From Nageia nagi (lineage: Eukaryota; Pinophyta), in NCBI GenBank assembly GCA_050084985.1, contig JBITNC010000001.1:138942001-139006000 (forward strand): a stretch of 64,000 nucleotides of DNA, written 5' to 3'. Made by a program: the position numbers and the translations under genes. The notes beneath the pieces were generated by a model. That model saw only the letters and a list, made by a program, of their open reading frames with translations, had not been told where the DNA came from and searched no databases. Positions 12,173 to 24,344 of the stretch are shown in pieces; the first letter of the stretch is position 1; the number at the start of each line of letters is the position of its first letter.

Positions 12173-15100
12173 ATGCAAACTAGAGGTTCTAAAAAGAGTA
12201 TTGAGGCCATGAAAAATTTCAAACCATCAACTCTAGCTAAAGTAGGACAAGTGGATGCCAACCTGATTACCATTCATTAGGAATACCTTGAAAATTCTCT
12301 GGGGGTGAACTAGACTAAGATGGGGCTTGAACCATATTGATACATGGAGGGTCAACCCTAATCGCATTCTTATACAACATATGAGTCTCAAATTTACAAA
12401 AAAGAGAAATATTTAGCACATTGAAAGAGAGATGTCATGATATTATGTACCCTATGAATCATTCACCTACATTGAACTATTGTACTTGATGGCACATAAG
12501 CATAACCAATAAGGTTATGAAATAGGAATGTTCAAGGACTAAGAGTATGGAGAAGATTTAGATCCAAAATTTGAATTAATACTCAACTAATACCTTGATT
12601 CTATTCTTCAAGCATTTGCTATCTCATCTAATTAGACTTTCCATGTGAAGAAATAGATAGATTTCAAAAGAGAGAAAGGTGGTTTTTATAAAAATGAAGA
12701 TGAAATGATTAACTAGATTGATGAAAGATATCAAGGAATTAGAACCACACATCTTTTGCCAAGATATGAAATAGATTTATTTGAAAATAAGAGGGATAGA
12801 GAGGTGTTATAGATACTAGTGGTTATTCTGGAGAAGAAAATCCAAATAGAAGTAGATGAAGCCATAGTGCATATGGTTGATAATATCATAGAGGTACACA
12901 TCTACTATGGCTTCTCAACCTTTATTTCTAATGAGATAAAAAGATGTATTTTCAAAATTGAAATATCAAACTTCAGACACTCTTCATATCTTTTGTGGCA
13001 CCTAACCCATCAAAACCTTGATAAGCTTATGTAGAAAAGACTACCAATTTAGCTGGCAAACCTAAGTACTAGACCAATACTAATTGATTTGATGGTTCTA
13101 GTCTTGAACAAGTTGCACGAATCATATTATGAGTTCATGTATAAATTTTATGCAATAATAGTGTAGATTTTGATAGGAAGGTTCCCTAGCAGATTATGCA
13201 AGAGTGATATTCAGGAGCTATAGGGAGGAAATAACATCGATGATTAGTATTTTTTCAAAGACTGCATCATGATTATGAGGTATGGGTGTTTTGAAAAACC
13301 CATTTTCTTACCAAAGTATGTAACTCCTTATCTATATTCCATAGATATGCAAAGGCAAATATGTGATGTAGATACCAAGTATAGTTCTAGGGGTAGTTTT
13401 AAATCTATTGTAGATATTCCAACTTCTACTAAAAATTTCATTCTTTTAAAAGTAGGTTGTAAAGATAGTATAGAAGAATTTATTGTATAGAATTTCAAAG
13501 TAGATATTGTAGAAGCCCCTTGGATGTATGACTCTTTAGGGGATATGGAAAAAATAATAAGGTCAGGTAAGAAGTGCCCAACCTTTGCCCATGAATATAG
13601 ACCTCATGTAGAATATTTTGTAAATAAAACTAAGTAAGAATTAGAAATGTACCTTGAATGGGAATTTACACACCTAAACAAGGCATGGATGATCCTTGAG
13701 GGGATAAATAAATATAGGAGCTAGGAAAATAAGTAGTAATATTTTACCCTCAGCCTAGATGTTCTCACCCAACTAACATATTTGGGTTGAGGCCTTAATA
13801 AAGTTCATTATTTCACAAGGTTTAGATTTGAATACACAACAAATATCCATCATGTTGAGAATGAATTATTTGAGAAATTTAAATATGATAAGTTTTGAGA
13901 GTCAAAATATTCTAAATACCCCTTGCTAGAGTTGGGCCAACCTCTTCCCCCTAATTTTTGAGGAAAAATAGTTACAAGAGTGAGATATATAGAGGTTAGA
14001 AATCCATCTAACTTAAAAGAGCCTAATAAGAAGGGAGAATAAAATGCCTTAGATATTGCTACTACTTCCCAAGATTCATATCTAAAAAAGAGGAGAATTA
14101 AAACCCTTGATAAAAAATAATCAACCCCAAAAAAAGAGAAAAAACCAATAAAGAAACTTGGCACTAGCCTCCAACTCCCAAAATCATAGAAGAGATATTA
14201 GAGGGTACAAAAAAGGAGGTAGAAATATTTGATATAAAGAAATTACAATATCCTTAAAATAATGATACTACTACTCATGAGGAAGTACTTGAAAAAGAGG
14301 AAGTCCCACAAAAGGAAGAAGTCCTAGAAAAAAAAATGCATGAAAATTCAACAAGGTGAGGGAAATGTACTTGAAATGGGAAGATCTATAGTAGCTACAC
14401 TTGAAGGTAGATCAGATGATGATGGTGATGATGATGATGATGAATTTGGGAAGAAAGGACACTCTAACATAATGGATAAGGCCAATGATGATGATAAGAT
14501 CAAGGAGAAAGCAAAAAAAGAAATAGAAATTCAAGATTCTACACCTCCAAAGTAATAAGAATCTACTTAATAGGTCACAACATCCACTTTAGGTGTAAAT
14601 ACTCTTCATTATTTAATTCCTATATCCTCCTAGGAGGATATTAAATCAATTTTTTTTATGCAAATTTAAGAACCCATTGATTGGATAACTTTTGTTAATA
14701 AATCTCATGTGCTCCTTGAGCAACAATCAAAACTTTTGAGTAAGGTAACTAAAATGGAAGATATTAAGATAGCATAGATGTCTTTTAAAGAAGGACAATG
14801 TAGTACTACTCTCATGGCTATCATTGATATAAGTATACAGAGTGCTTTGGCAATTAACCAATCCAAATTTTTTGTAAATACTTCAATGGTGGTTGGTAAA
14901 ATTCTTCAAGAAATGGAGACTAAGATAGATATATTGAATAAGAAAATAGATCAATATAAAAAATATTGCTCTCTTTAAGATAAAATAGTGGCCATACTAT
15001 AGAATAAAAACAAAGATCTAATTACAAAGCTTGATAAGTAAAAGTTAGAATTCAAGAAGGGTTTGACAAAAACAAAGTTTGAGCTACATAATACAAGTCA

Positions 15101-15962
15101 AACCATACAATATCTTAAATCTCAAGCTACAATTATAGATGGCCAAAAGGTCAAATAGGTTGAGGTTGAATTACAAACTATTATAATAGCTAACAAAGTA
15201 TTATCTAATGATGACTTGAAATAGTTAGTAGTCATAAAATGTTTCAAAAAATCCCTACTAGAGTAAGTAAGATATAGGATAGTAAGTTTATCACACTTTC
15301 ATTTGTTAAAAGAATATACACTATAAGCTATCAAATAGTTCAACATACAGACCACTCTCCATTGATTGGCTCTAGATATACCAAGGTCTATTATTGATAA
15401 AATACAAAGCTAGTTGATAGTCTTAATTGAGAAAGATATAGCTACCATTGATCCTAAACCAAGATAATCATATTTGAGAAGGATATGGGATATATGTGAA
15501 CTTCAAAATTTTATTTTTGATATGGACATTAGTAAACACTATCTCACAAGAGAACTAGGCTTTATTAATAAATTTTTTAATTCTTTACTTGAAATGAAAG
15601 CTCCCAAATTATAAAAGGAATAGAAGGTACATGGTAGTGCTTCTATATGGGTAGCTAATACCTTTAAATTCCTTGAATAATCTTTTTTTTAGAAGTAAAT
15701 CTTAAACTTACAATAAATAAATGATCTCACCTAAGAAGCAATTACAAGGTTCTTGCATGCTAGGAGGCTAGAGAATGTTCTGACAAGTTTCATAATAGAT
15801 ACTATGAAGATTAAAGCATCACATGTTCTGTCACAAGTTAACTATCAAGACTTTAAAGATTTAAATAAGAAGATACACCCCTTCCTCCCAGTAGAGCTAA
15901 TTCCACCACCTAAGACTCTTATGAAATCTACATCTAAATAGACAACTAGAAGAAGTAAGTAG
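12173..15962 (+). pseudogene. X1 ORF3, large extra ORF of unknown function
   Basis: A sense ORF between pol and the 3' LTR, starting MQTRGSKKS and ending at a stop shared with X2 (15960-15962). Full length is about 1260 codons. Recognisable pieces shared with X2: DNIIEVHIYYGF.TFISNEIKRC, FRHSSYLLWHLTHQNLDKL, YGCFEKPIFLPKYV, APWMYDSLGD, an acidic run (14340-14555, with DDDGDDDDDE), and a coiled-coil-like segment near 14920-15240 (METKIDILNKKIDQYKK). I recognise no catalytic motif, signal peptide or clear membrane segment. Extra ORFs at this place are known from Tat elements. About 30 stops and a few indels. Confidence 0.6.
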
Positions 15963-16003
15963 TGGGTCATATTCTCCAGCAAGTAGAGACCCTTAAAGCT
16001 ACC

Positions 16004-16010
16004 AAAAGAT
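16004..16010 (+). promoter_or_regulatory. Candidate polypurine tract of X1
   Basis: A short purine run AAAAGA and one base before the 3' LTR start TGTATTATT; X2 has the same CTAAAAGAT at 28191-28199. It is short for a polypurine tract, so the call is weak. Confidence 0.35.
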
Positions 16011-16123
16011 TGTATTATTTTAGAATTACACTCTAACTTGGGGTAACACACTATCATTCATTTATTCTTTTCAAAAAATTCTTTCTATTCCAACTTCCTT
16101 CCCTTTCACATATAATTTGAGTC
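16011..16123 (+). repeat. X1 3' LTR, first 113 bp
   Basis: Begins TGTATTATTTTAGAATTACA and ends ..TTTGAGTC. It aligns with the first 113 bp of the X1 5' LTR and of the X2 LTRs. The rest of this LTR resumes at 48128 after X2. The apparent head duplication at 16011-16260 is simply this fragment beside the start of the X2 LTR. Confidence 0.8.
16119..16123. other. Target site duplication of X2, left copy
   Basis: GAGTC before the X2 LTR start; repeated at 48123-48127 after the X2 3' LTR end. Joining the two sides restores TTTGAGTCTTCTATTAG, which matches the intact X LTR sequence at this place. Confidence 0.85.
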
Positions 16124-18284
16124 TGTATTCTTTTAAAATTACACTCTGAGTTGGGGTAACACACTATCATTCTTTTATTATTTCATTTTTTTTCAAAAAA
16201 TTCTTTCTATTCTAACTCTCTTCCCTTTAGCATGAAATTTGAGTCTTCTACTAGTCCTAAGTTCAAAGAATTTTGAGTGTTGTTAAGATCCAACTATTGC
16301 ATATATAATCTGCATATTGTATGTGTAAGTCTTTATCTTTGATATTTTTTCTTGTACATTTCTAGTCAAATTTGATCGGGTGTTGTAATAACTCTTAGGG
16401 ATAGACCTTAAGTCATATTAATAGTCAAATGGGGTGGGAATTGTATGTATATGAAAATCATGTTTGGGAGTAAATATGTCACATTTGGGTAGTGCTCAAT
16501 TATGTATGGAAAGAAAAAAGTCTATAGAAATATCCAGGAGTTATTGTAAATACAATGTTTAGGAGTTGATGTAAATACAATGTCTAGGAGTTGTTGTAAA
16601 TACAGTGTCTAGGAGTTGTAAATATAATATTTGAGAGTTTTTATAAATAAACTACCTAAAGTTTTTGTAAATATAAGTCTAAGTTATATCCAAATAATTA
16701 GCAAGAGATGTCTAGAAGTAAGTAAATCCATCAATTTTCAATAGTGACATTAAAAATTTTGCCTAAAATCAATGGGTACTAAAACAAGTAATGATAGGTG
16801 ATGATTTATGAAAATAACAAATAGAGCCTACTGATTTTAAGTGATGACATCAAAACTTTTGGCTAAAATTAATGAGTCCCAAAATAAGTAATAGTAGGTA
16901 ATGATTCATGAAGATACCAAATAAAACCTACCAATTTTAAGTAATTAAATTAGAACTTTTGGCTAAAATTAGTGGGTTTCAAAATAAGTAATGGTAGGTG
17001 ATGATTCATAAAGATACCAAATAGAGCTTAACAATTTTGAATGATGATATTAGAACTTTTGAATAAAATCAACATATCTTGAAATAAGTAAAGGAGGATG
17101 ATGTTCATGAAGATACCAAATAGAGCCCACCAATTTTGAGTGATGAAGTTAGAAATTTTGACTAAAATTAGTGAGTACTAAGAAGAGGCATATTATCAAT
17201 GAAACTTGTAAAAAGAAATAAGATGAACCAAGCTAAGGTAAGAGTAGTGGGTAAGAAGTAACACCCAAGTCCACTTGATCTTAAGTGTTAGACCCTCGGG
17301 GCCCTATTAATGTTTTGAATTCAACTCAATTTCACATAATAGTGGCAATTACATCTTAAACTAATTTGATATACTATTCAAAACCTCCCATTACTCTATT
17401 CATTCAAAACTATAGTATGGACCACCAATGGTTGTAAAGAAGTAGATAGCTACCAATAGAACATAGTACCAAATCATACCTATGAAACTACATATGAGTA
17501 CTTATTCAATTAGCTATAATACCATCTTCAATCAACTACAAGGATAAAGAAGGAGCATTCAATAACATGTCAAGAAGATTGCAGCTCAATGGATATGACT
17601 ATTCAAAAATTGCAAATTTCTAGATAGTCATGCTATTGGTACTTATTCACTATGTAATCTAACATAGTTGTAATATTTATTGTAAATAGTTTTCTTTGCT
17701 AGCTTCAATCAAGATGAGTAATTATGTATATTAATGATAAACAAAAACCTAATAGGGCATGTAAATATATAAATATTAGAATATTAGAAATCAACAAGGT
17801 CAAACATTTTAGCAAATTTTCTTAAGTCTATAAGATACTTTCATATATGATAATGCAAATAAATAATGTTTTTCCCCTTTTGTAACAATTAGTTATTTAT
17901 TTCTTTTGTAAATGTTATGCATGAGATGTTGTCTTAAGTTGTGGCTGTGTATTATGATTGTGAGACACCAAGGGTAATATAGTTTGCTATTTTTAATCTT
18001 GGTTATAGATTGTTGCATGTGTTGCAATGCCCAAGCTATGAAGTTCCTATTTATGTTTTAGTTTAATGTGTCATCCCTTTCCAATAACTCTCTACCTTTT
18101 ATCTCTTTTGTATTAATTTAAACCTTTACAATTTATAGGAACTAGCATATAACCCAAAGATTGAGTAGAAAACTAACACAAGTGCATTCCCATCAACTTT
18201 TGCTCTTTCTAGGAACCTATTATTATAGGAAATGGAGAACTTGACTAGACCAAACCCTTTGTAGTTACCATATATCAATCAATA
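16124..18284 (+). repeat. X2 5' LTR
   Basis: Starts TGTATTCTTTTAAAATTACA and ends ..ATCAATA. It is about 300 bp longer than the X1 LTR, mostly from two extra 100-bp repeat units. It contains the short repeat block near 16528-16675. No ORF is supported. Confidence 0.8.
16761..17190. repeat. ~100-bp tandem repeat in X2 5' LTR, 4 units
   Basis: Units begin near 16762, 16861, 16961 and 17061 with a partial fifth near 17160. Each carries CTAAAAT.., AATAAGTAATGGTAGGTGA and GATACCAAATAGAGCC. Confidence 0.85.
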
Positions 18285-18671
18285 GTACACACCTCCATTT
18301 TTAGCATGTTTGGTAGGATATGAACTAAAATTCCATATTTTGTGGGCATAAATAGGCTACATAGCCATGTGTGGTGGGCTATAGATTAGATTCTTCAAAT
18401 AGTATAAGGTTATTTTAACCTTATTTTCAACTCTACTATCAACTAGTAAATATTTTAAACCCTAGCACCTCTATAACATAAACCTACTAGAAGTAGTGTC
18501 AGAAGTTCCCTTGGATAGCATAGGTTCTAAGAGCTATTATTTCCTCATAGGAGGACTAGGTGAAATATTTTTCAAGTTGTATCCCTTATAGTTCCCTTAA
18601 GATCAATCCCACTATTAGTTGTATTCAATTCAACCCTAGAAAGGACTTCACTTGCTACCAATACTTCAAGC

Positions 18672-19996
18672 ATGGCTCAGCTAGTAGATTTTTCTACTTA
18701 GAATAATGGTCATCCTTTGGCTGTTATTTAACTCCTCTACTATACCTTAAGCAACATTCAAATTTTTATCTAATTTTGATGGGTCTAGTAAAACAATGTA
18801 TAAACATTATCAAAATGTATCTTTGTTGGCTTCAAGATTTGATATCACTAATGAAACTATGAAGACTAGGTTATTATCATGCTCTTTTGAAGGCAAAGTA
18901 GTTGAATGGTTCAAAATTTCACTTTCTAATATATAAATTCATGGGGAGATTTATGTAAATATTTAATTAAAATATTTGCTATATATGGTGATGATAGTAC
19001 ATTCTTTAGCCTTATAACATGTATAAAAAAACATTCTTATGAGTCCATTGATGATTTCAATATCAGATTTGAGAGAATATGAAATTCTATTCTAGTAAGG
19101 ATTATACCAATAAGTGCAAAAGTTTTGGTATATTATATGAAGGTCTTTCTCATAGACCTTAATATACTCATTATTATGTTAGGAAATACCTTCCCATATG
19201 TTTACTAGATAGCAAAAACTTTTGATCATACCTTGGTATCCTCTAGAAAGATGTAGCCTAGAACCATTATGCTATTATTTTCTTATTTATCTTATAAACA
19301 AGTTCTATAAATTGTTCATCCTAGAGTTTTAGCCTTACTACCTCCTCCCAAGCCTATTATTCAAAATCAAATACCAACATTACCTACTCTTACATCCACT
19401 AGTGTTAGTACTTATCCTAAATCTCAAGAAGAGAAAAGAATAAATTAATTAGAGGTAACTATTAGGAACTTTACCAGCAAGCTCACTCTATAAGAAAAGT
19501 AGAATCAAGGTTTTAATTATAGAAGATATCATAATTATTATCAACCTAAATTCTAGCTCAAGACAAACCAACTAGAACAATCAAGTGTCCCCAAAATAAT
19601 TAAAAATGCTATTATGATGAGTTATGTAGAAAGTGTTGCTCTGAACATTACCAAATGGTGTTTCCCATGTTTAGATTCTCATTTTCTAGACTTGTGTGTA
19701 GTTTATCAACATCAATATTTGGGATTACATTTAGACCAAATGGTGGAATGTACATTAGGTCCTAATACTAATCTCACATGGTAAATTTTTTACTTTTGAG
19801 ATATGTTAGAGAACAAGTGAACTATGTTCAACCTAGAGCTTCTTCTTCAATGGCTCCATAGCAACCCCTAGTTACTTAGCAAAATTGAGCATCTATTCTA
19901 ATACAACTTGAACCTAAGAAAGCTAAGGTTCTCTTATCTCAGCCATAAAATCAATAAAATCAATTCTTGGCATATTCAAGTAATATTTTTTAGAAT
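18672..19996 (+). pseudogene. X2 gag, broken
   Basis: Begins at MAQ like X1. Pieces: FDGSSKTMYKHYQ, LLSCSFEGKVVEWF, YESIDDFNIRFER, a proline-rich stretch (PPPKPIIQNQIP), a charged EEKRI..LEVTIRN segment, and the zinc knuckle at 19659-19697 with C-x2-C-x3-H-x4-C spacing (WCFPCLDSHFLDLC). The last is the best-kept part. Several frameshifts and stops. In a working element gag would form the virus-like particle that packages the RNA. Confidence 0.65.
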
Positions 19997-20930
19997 TTGG
20001 GTAATAATGTTCCTATTGAAATAAATCACATTGCATTCAAAAAGGAAGTTCTCAAGAAGGATAGAACTAATATGTTGAGGCATCCTTTTATTATAGATTA
20101 TCATAAAGAAAAATCCACTCAACAATTCAAAACACATAAACAAGTGAAATCAAGTAAGTTTGTCCTATATGCTTCATATAATATTATGGAAGAACTAAAG
20201 AAAAATATTTCTAAGATGACTATGTTTGATGCATTAAAGATACTAGGTCAATTAGATCTTCTGCAAGAGGACTTGAAATTAAGGAACAATAATAAGAAGG
20301 TAAATGAATAAAATATCATCTTTGCAATATTTGATGATGTCTCATTTTCTCCCATAGCCATAAGGAGACCCCCACCATTCTATCTATCCTTAAGAATAGA
20401 AGTTTGGGTAGTAAATAATAGTATGATAGATACCAAAGATATTATAACTATGATTACCAAAGTTGTTACAGATGAAATGAAGCTATATATTACAAGATGT
20501 ATTGACGATGTCATAAAATTGGATTCTTCCTCTATAGATATTGTTGGTGGTGTTAAAGGAGTCCCAATAATTTTGAATTCATTCCTTAACATTTATGTTA
20601 CTTAATATATCATTATGGTTGATCTTCCACCTCTATTTGGAATATGTCTATCCAAAGAATTCACTGCTAAATTGGGAGGGTACTTAGCTTTAGATTATAC
20701 TCACCTTTTACTTCCTTTCCAAAATAAACAAGTAAAAATTCTAAATGACAGAACCAAAAGTGTTTATCTTAAGAAGATCATAGAACAAAATTGTATAAAT
20801 GGATTCTAACTTGTGGAAGTATTTGAAAGGGATACATTTGGAGAATCGCTCCTAACAATTGAATTTCTTTTAATAAATGATTTAAATTATTAGTTCATAG
20901 ATGCTAGAATGGGTAATTATTATTTATATT
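19997..20930 (+). pseudogene. X2 protease region, broken
   Basis: Follows gag. An opening charged part (20000-20310, with MEELKKNISKMTMFDALKI) is nearly open. The later part contains VGGVKGVPIILNS and VDLPPLFGICLSKEF.AKLGGYLALDYTHLLLP (20618-20730), which resembles the C-terminal half of plant gypsy aspartic proteases. I cannot see a clear D[TS]G triad. X1 lacks about 680 bp here, so only X2 shows this part of the family. Confidence 0.5.
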
Positions 20931-20947
20931 AAGATGTACAACCAATC

Positions 20948-21420
20948 TTGTTCATAGCTAAAAAAAAGCATGAGATATGGATAATGTACATTGATGGATC
21001 AAGATGTAAGCATGGATGTGAAGCTAGAGTTGTATTCAAATCTTCCAAAGGACATATGAAAAGATACTCCTTTATATTCACATGGATTTATACAAATAAT
21101 GTTGTTGAGTATGAATCCCTTTATTTAGGGTTATCTAAAGTAATGACTATATGCATCAAATGCCTAATGTCTATGGTGATTTAGAATTGGTCACAAAGAA
21201 AGTAAAAAACCATATTAGTGCAACACATCACTATTTGAATACCTACAAGAATAAAGTTTGGGATTTATTAGAGTCATTCTTAGCTATCAATTTTATATCT
21301 ATTTTTAGAAGGTACAATAAAATAGCTGAAGCACTTACTAGCAAAGGGGCACATTATAATACTGCTCATTATAAAAGAGGAGCTCTTGGAGTCAAAGTTT
21401 AATATAGGCCTTTAGTACTT
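20948..21420 (+). pseudogene. X2 RNase H-like domain upstream of RT
   Basis: Same domain and place as in X1: YIDGSRCKHG (Asp 20993-20995), YTNNVVEYESLYLGLS (Glu), YGDLELV (Asp, after a frameshift near 21170), and IAEALTSKGAHY, where the final Asp is Glu. Presence in both copies at the same place shows that the upstream position belongs to the family and is not a private rearrangement of X1. Confidence 0.7.
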
Positions 21421-22620
21421 GGTATTGTAAATTTTTTTCAAGTATTCAATCTTGATGAGCATATTATGAACTTCCTCTTAGATGAAGTAGTAGCTCACAC
21501 TTTTGGTATTCAAGAATTACGTGACTATTTTTAAGAATTAGATGCTATCCAACTCATCAATAATGTTATACCAAAAGGATTACTCTCTTTTGAAAGACTA
21601 TTTGATTCAGAAGATATCTAGAAATCTAAATGCTTGACCATATAGAAGGAGAGTTATGTTGAGCTAAAAATAGAACCTAGTAAGTATATAAAGGTAGGTT
21701 GAAAGTGTTTTAATGAAGAAAAAGTTGTTATGTATCAAATCATGAGTTCTTGTAAAAAATTGCCTAGACTTATGATGAACTCAAGACATGATAAAAGTGT
21801 CATCCAACACATAATTGTGCTTGAACCAGATGCCAAATCATATAGGCACAAAAAAAGGCTAGTCAACCTAAAAATAGAAGAAGTCATGAAATAAGAATTG
21901 ATCAAGCTACTTGATTTAAAAATTATTTATCCTATCAAGTATTCTTCTTGGGTTGCAAATTTGGTTCCTATTAGAAATAAAAGTGGAGAAATCAAACTTG
22001 ATGATGATTTTAGAACTTTGAATCAAATGTCTCTCAAAAGATAATTATCCTCTCCCACTTATGGAACAAATCCTACATACAGTAACCAAAACTTATTATT
22101 TTTTAATGATTTATGGCTACTCAAGATTGAATGAGATTTGTATGAAAGATGAAGATCAATACAAAATTGCATTTACAACCTAATGGGGGACATTTACTTT
22201 TCAAAGAATATCTTTTGGTCTTTTTAATGTAGGAGCTAGTTTTCAAAGAACCATGGATTATCCATTTGTTAAACTAAAAAATAAGATTAAATTAGTATAT
22301 TTAGATGATATTATAGTATTCTCTAAAAGTAGAAAGGATCATATGACACATCTCAGACAAGTTTTTGAAAAATGCATAAAATTTGACATTTCAATTAATT
22401 TAAAAAAAAAATCTATTTTTATCGTTAACTAAGGAAAATTACTTGGCCACATTATCTCAAAGGAGGAATTATCAATTGATCTAGATAGAGTGAAAGCTAT
22501 TGACACATTGCCAATCCATTCTAACAAGAAAGCCTTGCAATCATTCTTTGATCAAATCAATTTTATTAAAAAATTCATATTTTTTAGAAATTGTATCCAT
22601 AATCACTTCAATGCTAGAAA
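21421..22620 (+). pseudogene. X2 reverse transcriptase, broken
   Basis: Linker pieces (FNLDEHIMNFLLDEVVAHTF, YIKVG, SVIQHIIVLEPDAKSY), then SWVANLVPIRNKSGEIKL, a damaged DFRTLNQMSLK, GASFQRTM-like, and YLDD at 22298-22309 with both Asp codons intact although the frame around it is broken. ITLGHIIS- and IDLDRVKAIDTL-type connection pieces follow. Frameshifts occur near 22040 and 22400 (A-run). Confidence 0.7.
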
Positions 22621-22834
22621 AAGATGCTATATACTCTTAGTGAAGTGAAGAAAAACTAGCTTTTAAAGAAATTACAAAGGTTATAATAAAAGCTCTTATG
22701 CTTAAGAATCATATATATCAAAAGATTTCATCATATATGCATATAGAGCAGAAAGAAGCATTGCTCTAATTCTAGCATAGAAAGATTATAACAAAGAAGA
22801 ACATCCACATGCCTTTCATATCCAAACACTATAT
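22621..22834 (+). pseudogene. X2 RNase H fragment, truncated by deletion
   Basis: Only the first part of the gypsy RNase H remains (AFKEITKVIIKALMLKN, then a FIIYAYRAERSIAL-like piece). Compared with X1, about 0.5 kb is missing from here to the integrase zinc region: X1 10195-10720 has no counterpart. The join lies near 22825-22835. Confidence 0.6.
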
Positions 22835-23816
22835 TTCAATATTCATTCAAAATTACCTAAGAATGTGATAAATGTAACAAATTTGTGAGAAAAATAAGGT
22901 AAGCTATTATGCCTCTTAAACATGTGATAGTTGAGCAACCTTTTCAACAATGGGGTATGGACTTCATTGGTGTTATAAAACCAAATTTCTTAGTAGGACA
23001 TAAGTTCATCTTAACTACAACAAACTATTCTACTAGATGGTTAGAAACAATGCCATGTAAGAATGCAAATCAAGATGTAATAATAGAAATGATCAAAAGG
23101 ATAATCATTCACTTTGGAATCCCATAGATGATTATCTCAGATAATGGCCTAACATTTATTAAAGGTAACTTGTCAAAATTCATTGTTGAATATGGGATAT
23201 ACTAGTTAATCTCTTTAAATTATTACCCACAAGGTTATGGGTTAGCTAAATCAACTAATAAAAACCTAACTTGAATCATCAAAAGAATAATTGAAGGGAA
23301 TCCCAAATAGTAGCATACATGATTGGACTTTGCATTATGTGTAGATAGAATCAGCATTAAATTAGTAATTGAAACATCTCCATATGTATTGATATATGGT
23401 AAAAGATCTATGTTGCTAATACACATTGATTTATTGGCATTAAAAATCTTGAAAGAAATGGAGGACCATGAATTTAAACCACTATAGTCTAGGTATAATT
23501 AGCTCCTAAAATTGAAGGAAGATTAGAATAAAGTATATGAGTCATTTCAACGTTACCAACACATTATCAAAAATGGTCTGATAAAAAAAATTCTTTGTGG
23601 GTGAAGTTTGAACTAGGTGATATTATCCTCAAGTGGGATGAGGAGATAGCAAAGCTTGAAAGACACCAAAAATTTGACTCTCTATGGATTAGGACTTATA
23701 TCATCACTCAATCCATGCAAAGTCATGCATTTAGGTTACAAGACATCACCAAATACCAAGAATTACCTATTCCTATTAATGAGATCTATTTGAAGCATTA
23801 CCACATAATAAGTTGA
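22835..23816 (+). pseudogene. X2 integrase, broken
   Basis: Starts inside the zinc region (ECDKCNKFV). The core keeps QQWGMDFIGVIKPNF with the first Asp, HKFILTTTNYSTRW, and SDNGLTF with the second Asp; the Glu position reads Lys (GLAKSTNK). The C-terminal segment 23595-23816 is open for 73 codons: VKFELGDIILKWDEE, KFDSLWIRTYII, FRLQDI and LKHYH, typical of the end of plant gypsy pol without a chromodomain. Pol stops at 23816. Confidence 0.75.
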
Positions 23817-23857
23817 ACTTGTAACACCTGCTAGAGATTGTATAGTGTACATAATTT

Positions 23858-23894
<37 letters not shown>

Positions 23895-24344
23895 GGCTTG
23901 TACATCTTCCAAACATAACTTCTAAGAAAGTAGGTAGCTGTTAATGCTCAACATTAATTTAGCATGATCTAGGGTTAATATCAATGCATTGCTAAGCCAT
24001 CAACTAAATAGGGTAGCATTTAAGGAAATATTTTCTTGAATTTCTCAAACCATCATATGAGTACCTTATTTTAAATTTTTTTTACTCTAAACCGACTCAT
24101 CTAACTTGTGGGAGCCTAATCCCTATGATGCATGGATCTTGACACCTTAAGCATTAATTACCATTAATAGAAGTTTCATAAACTTTGGATGAATAAAATA
24201 TCCTGCATTCCCTCCAACTCAACACTTAGCAATTATCGAGCATACCAATTTCTAGAGTGACTAGAACTTATAGTTTGCAAAGTTGAGTTGACTAAGGAGA
24301 TAAAAAGTTGCAAGGCCTTATAGAGTGTGGATTACAAGTCTCAA
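23817..24344. other. X2 spacer between integrase and ORF3
   Basis: Noncoding and AT-rich, with a TA microsatellite at 23860-23892. Otherwise it matches the X1 spacer in order and motif. Confidence 0.5.
23860..23892. repeat. (TA)n microsatellite
   Basis: Uninterrupted alternating TA run of about 32 bases. The matching X1 position is an A-rich run instead, so the repeat grew after the copies separated. Confidence 0.9.

Noticed and set aside
13850-14164. Minus-strand 104-codon frame in X1 ORF3.
   Set aside because: It overlaps sense ORF3 pieces conserved with X2, and X2 has no matching antisense frame.
16011-16260. Apparent tandem duplication of the LTR start.
   Set aside because: It is the first 113 bp of the X1 3' LTR followed by the X2 5' LTR, with GAGTC at the border.
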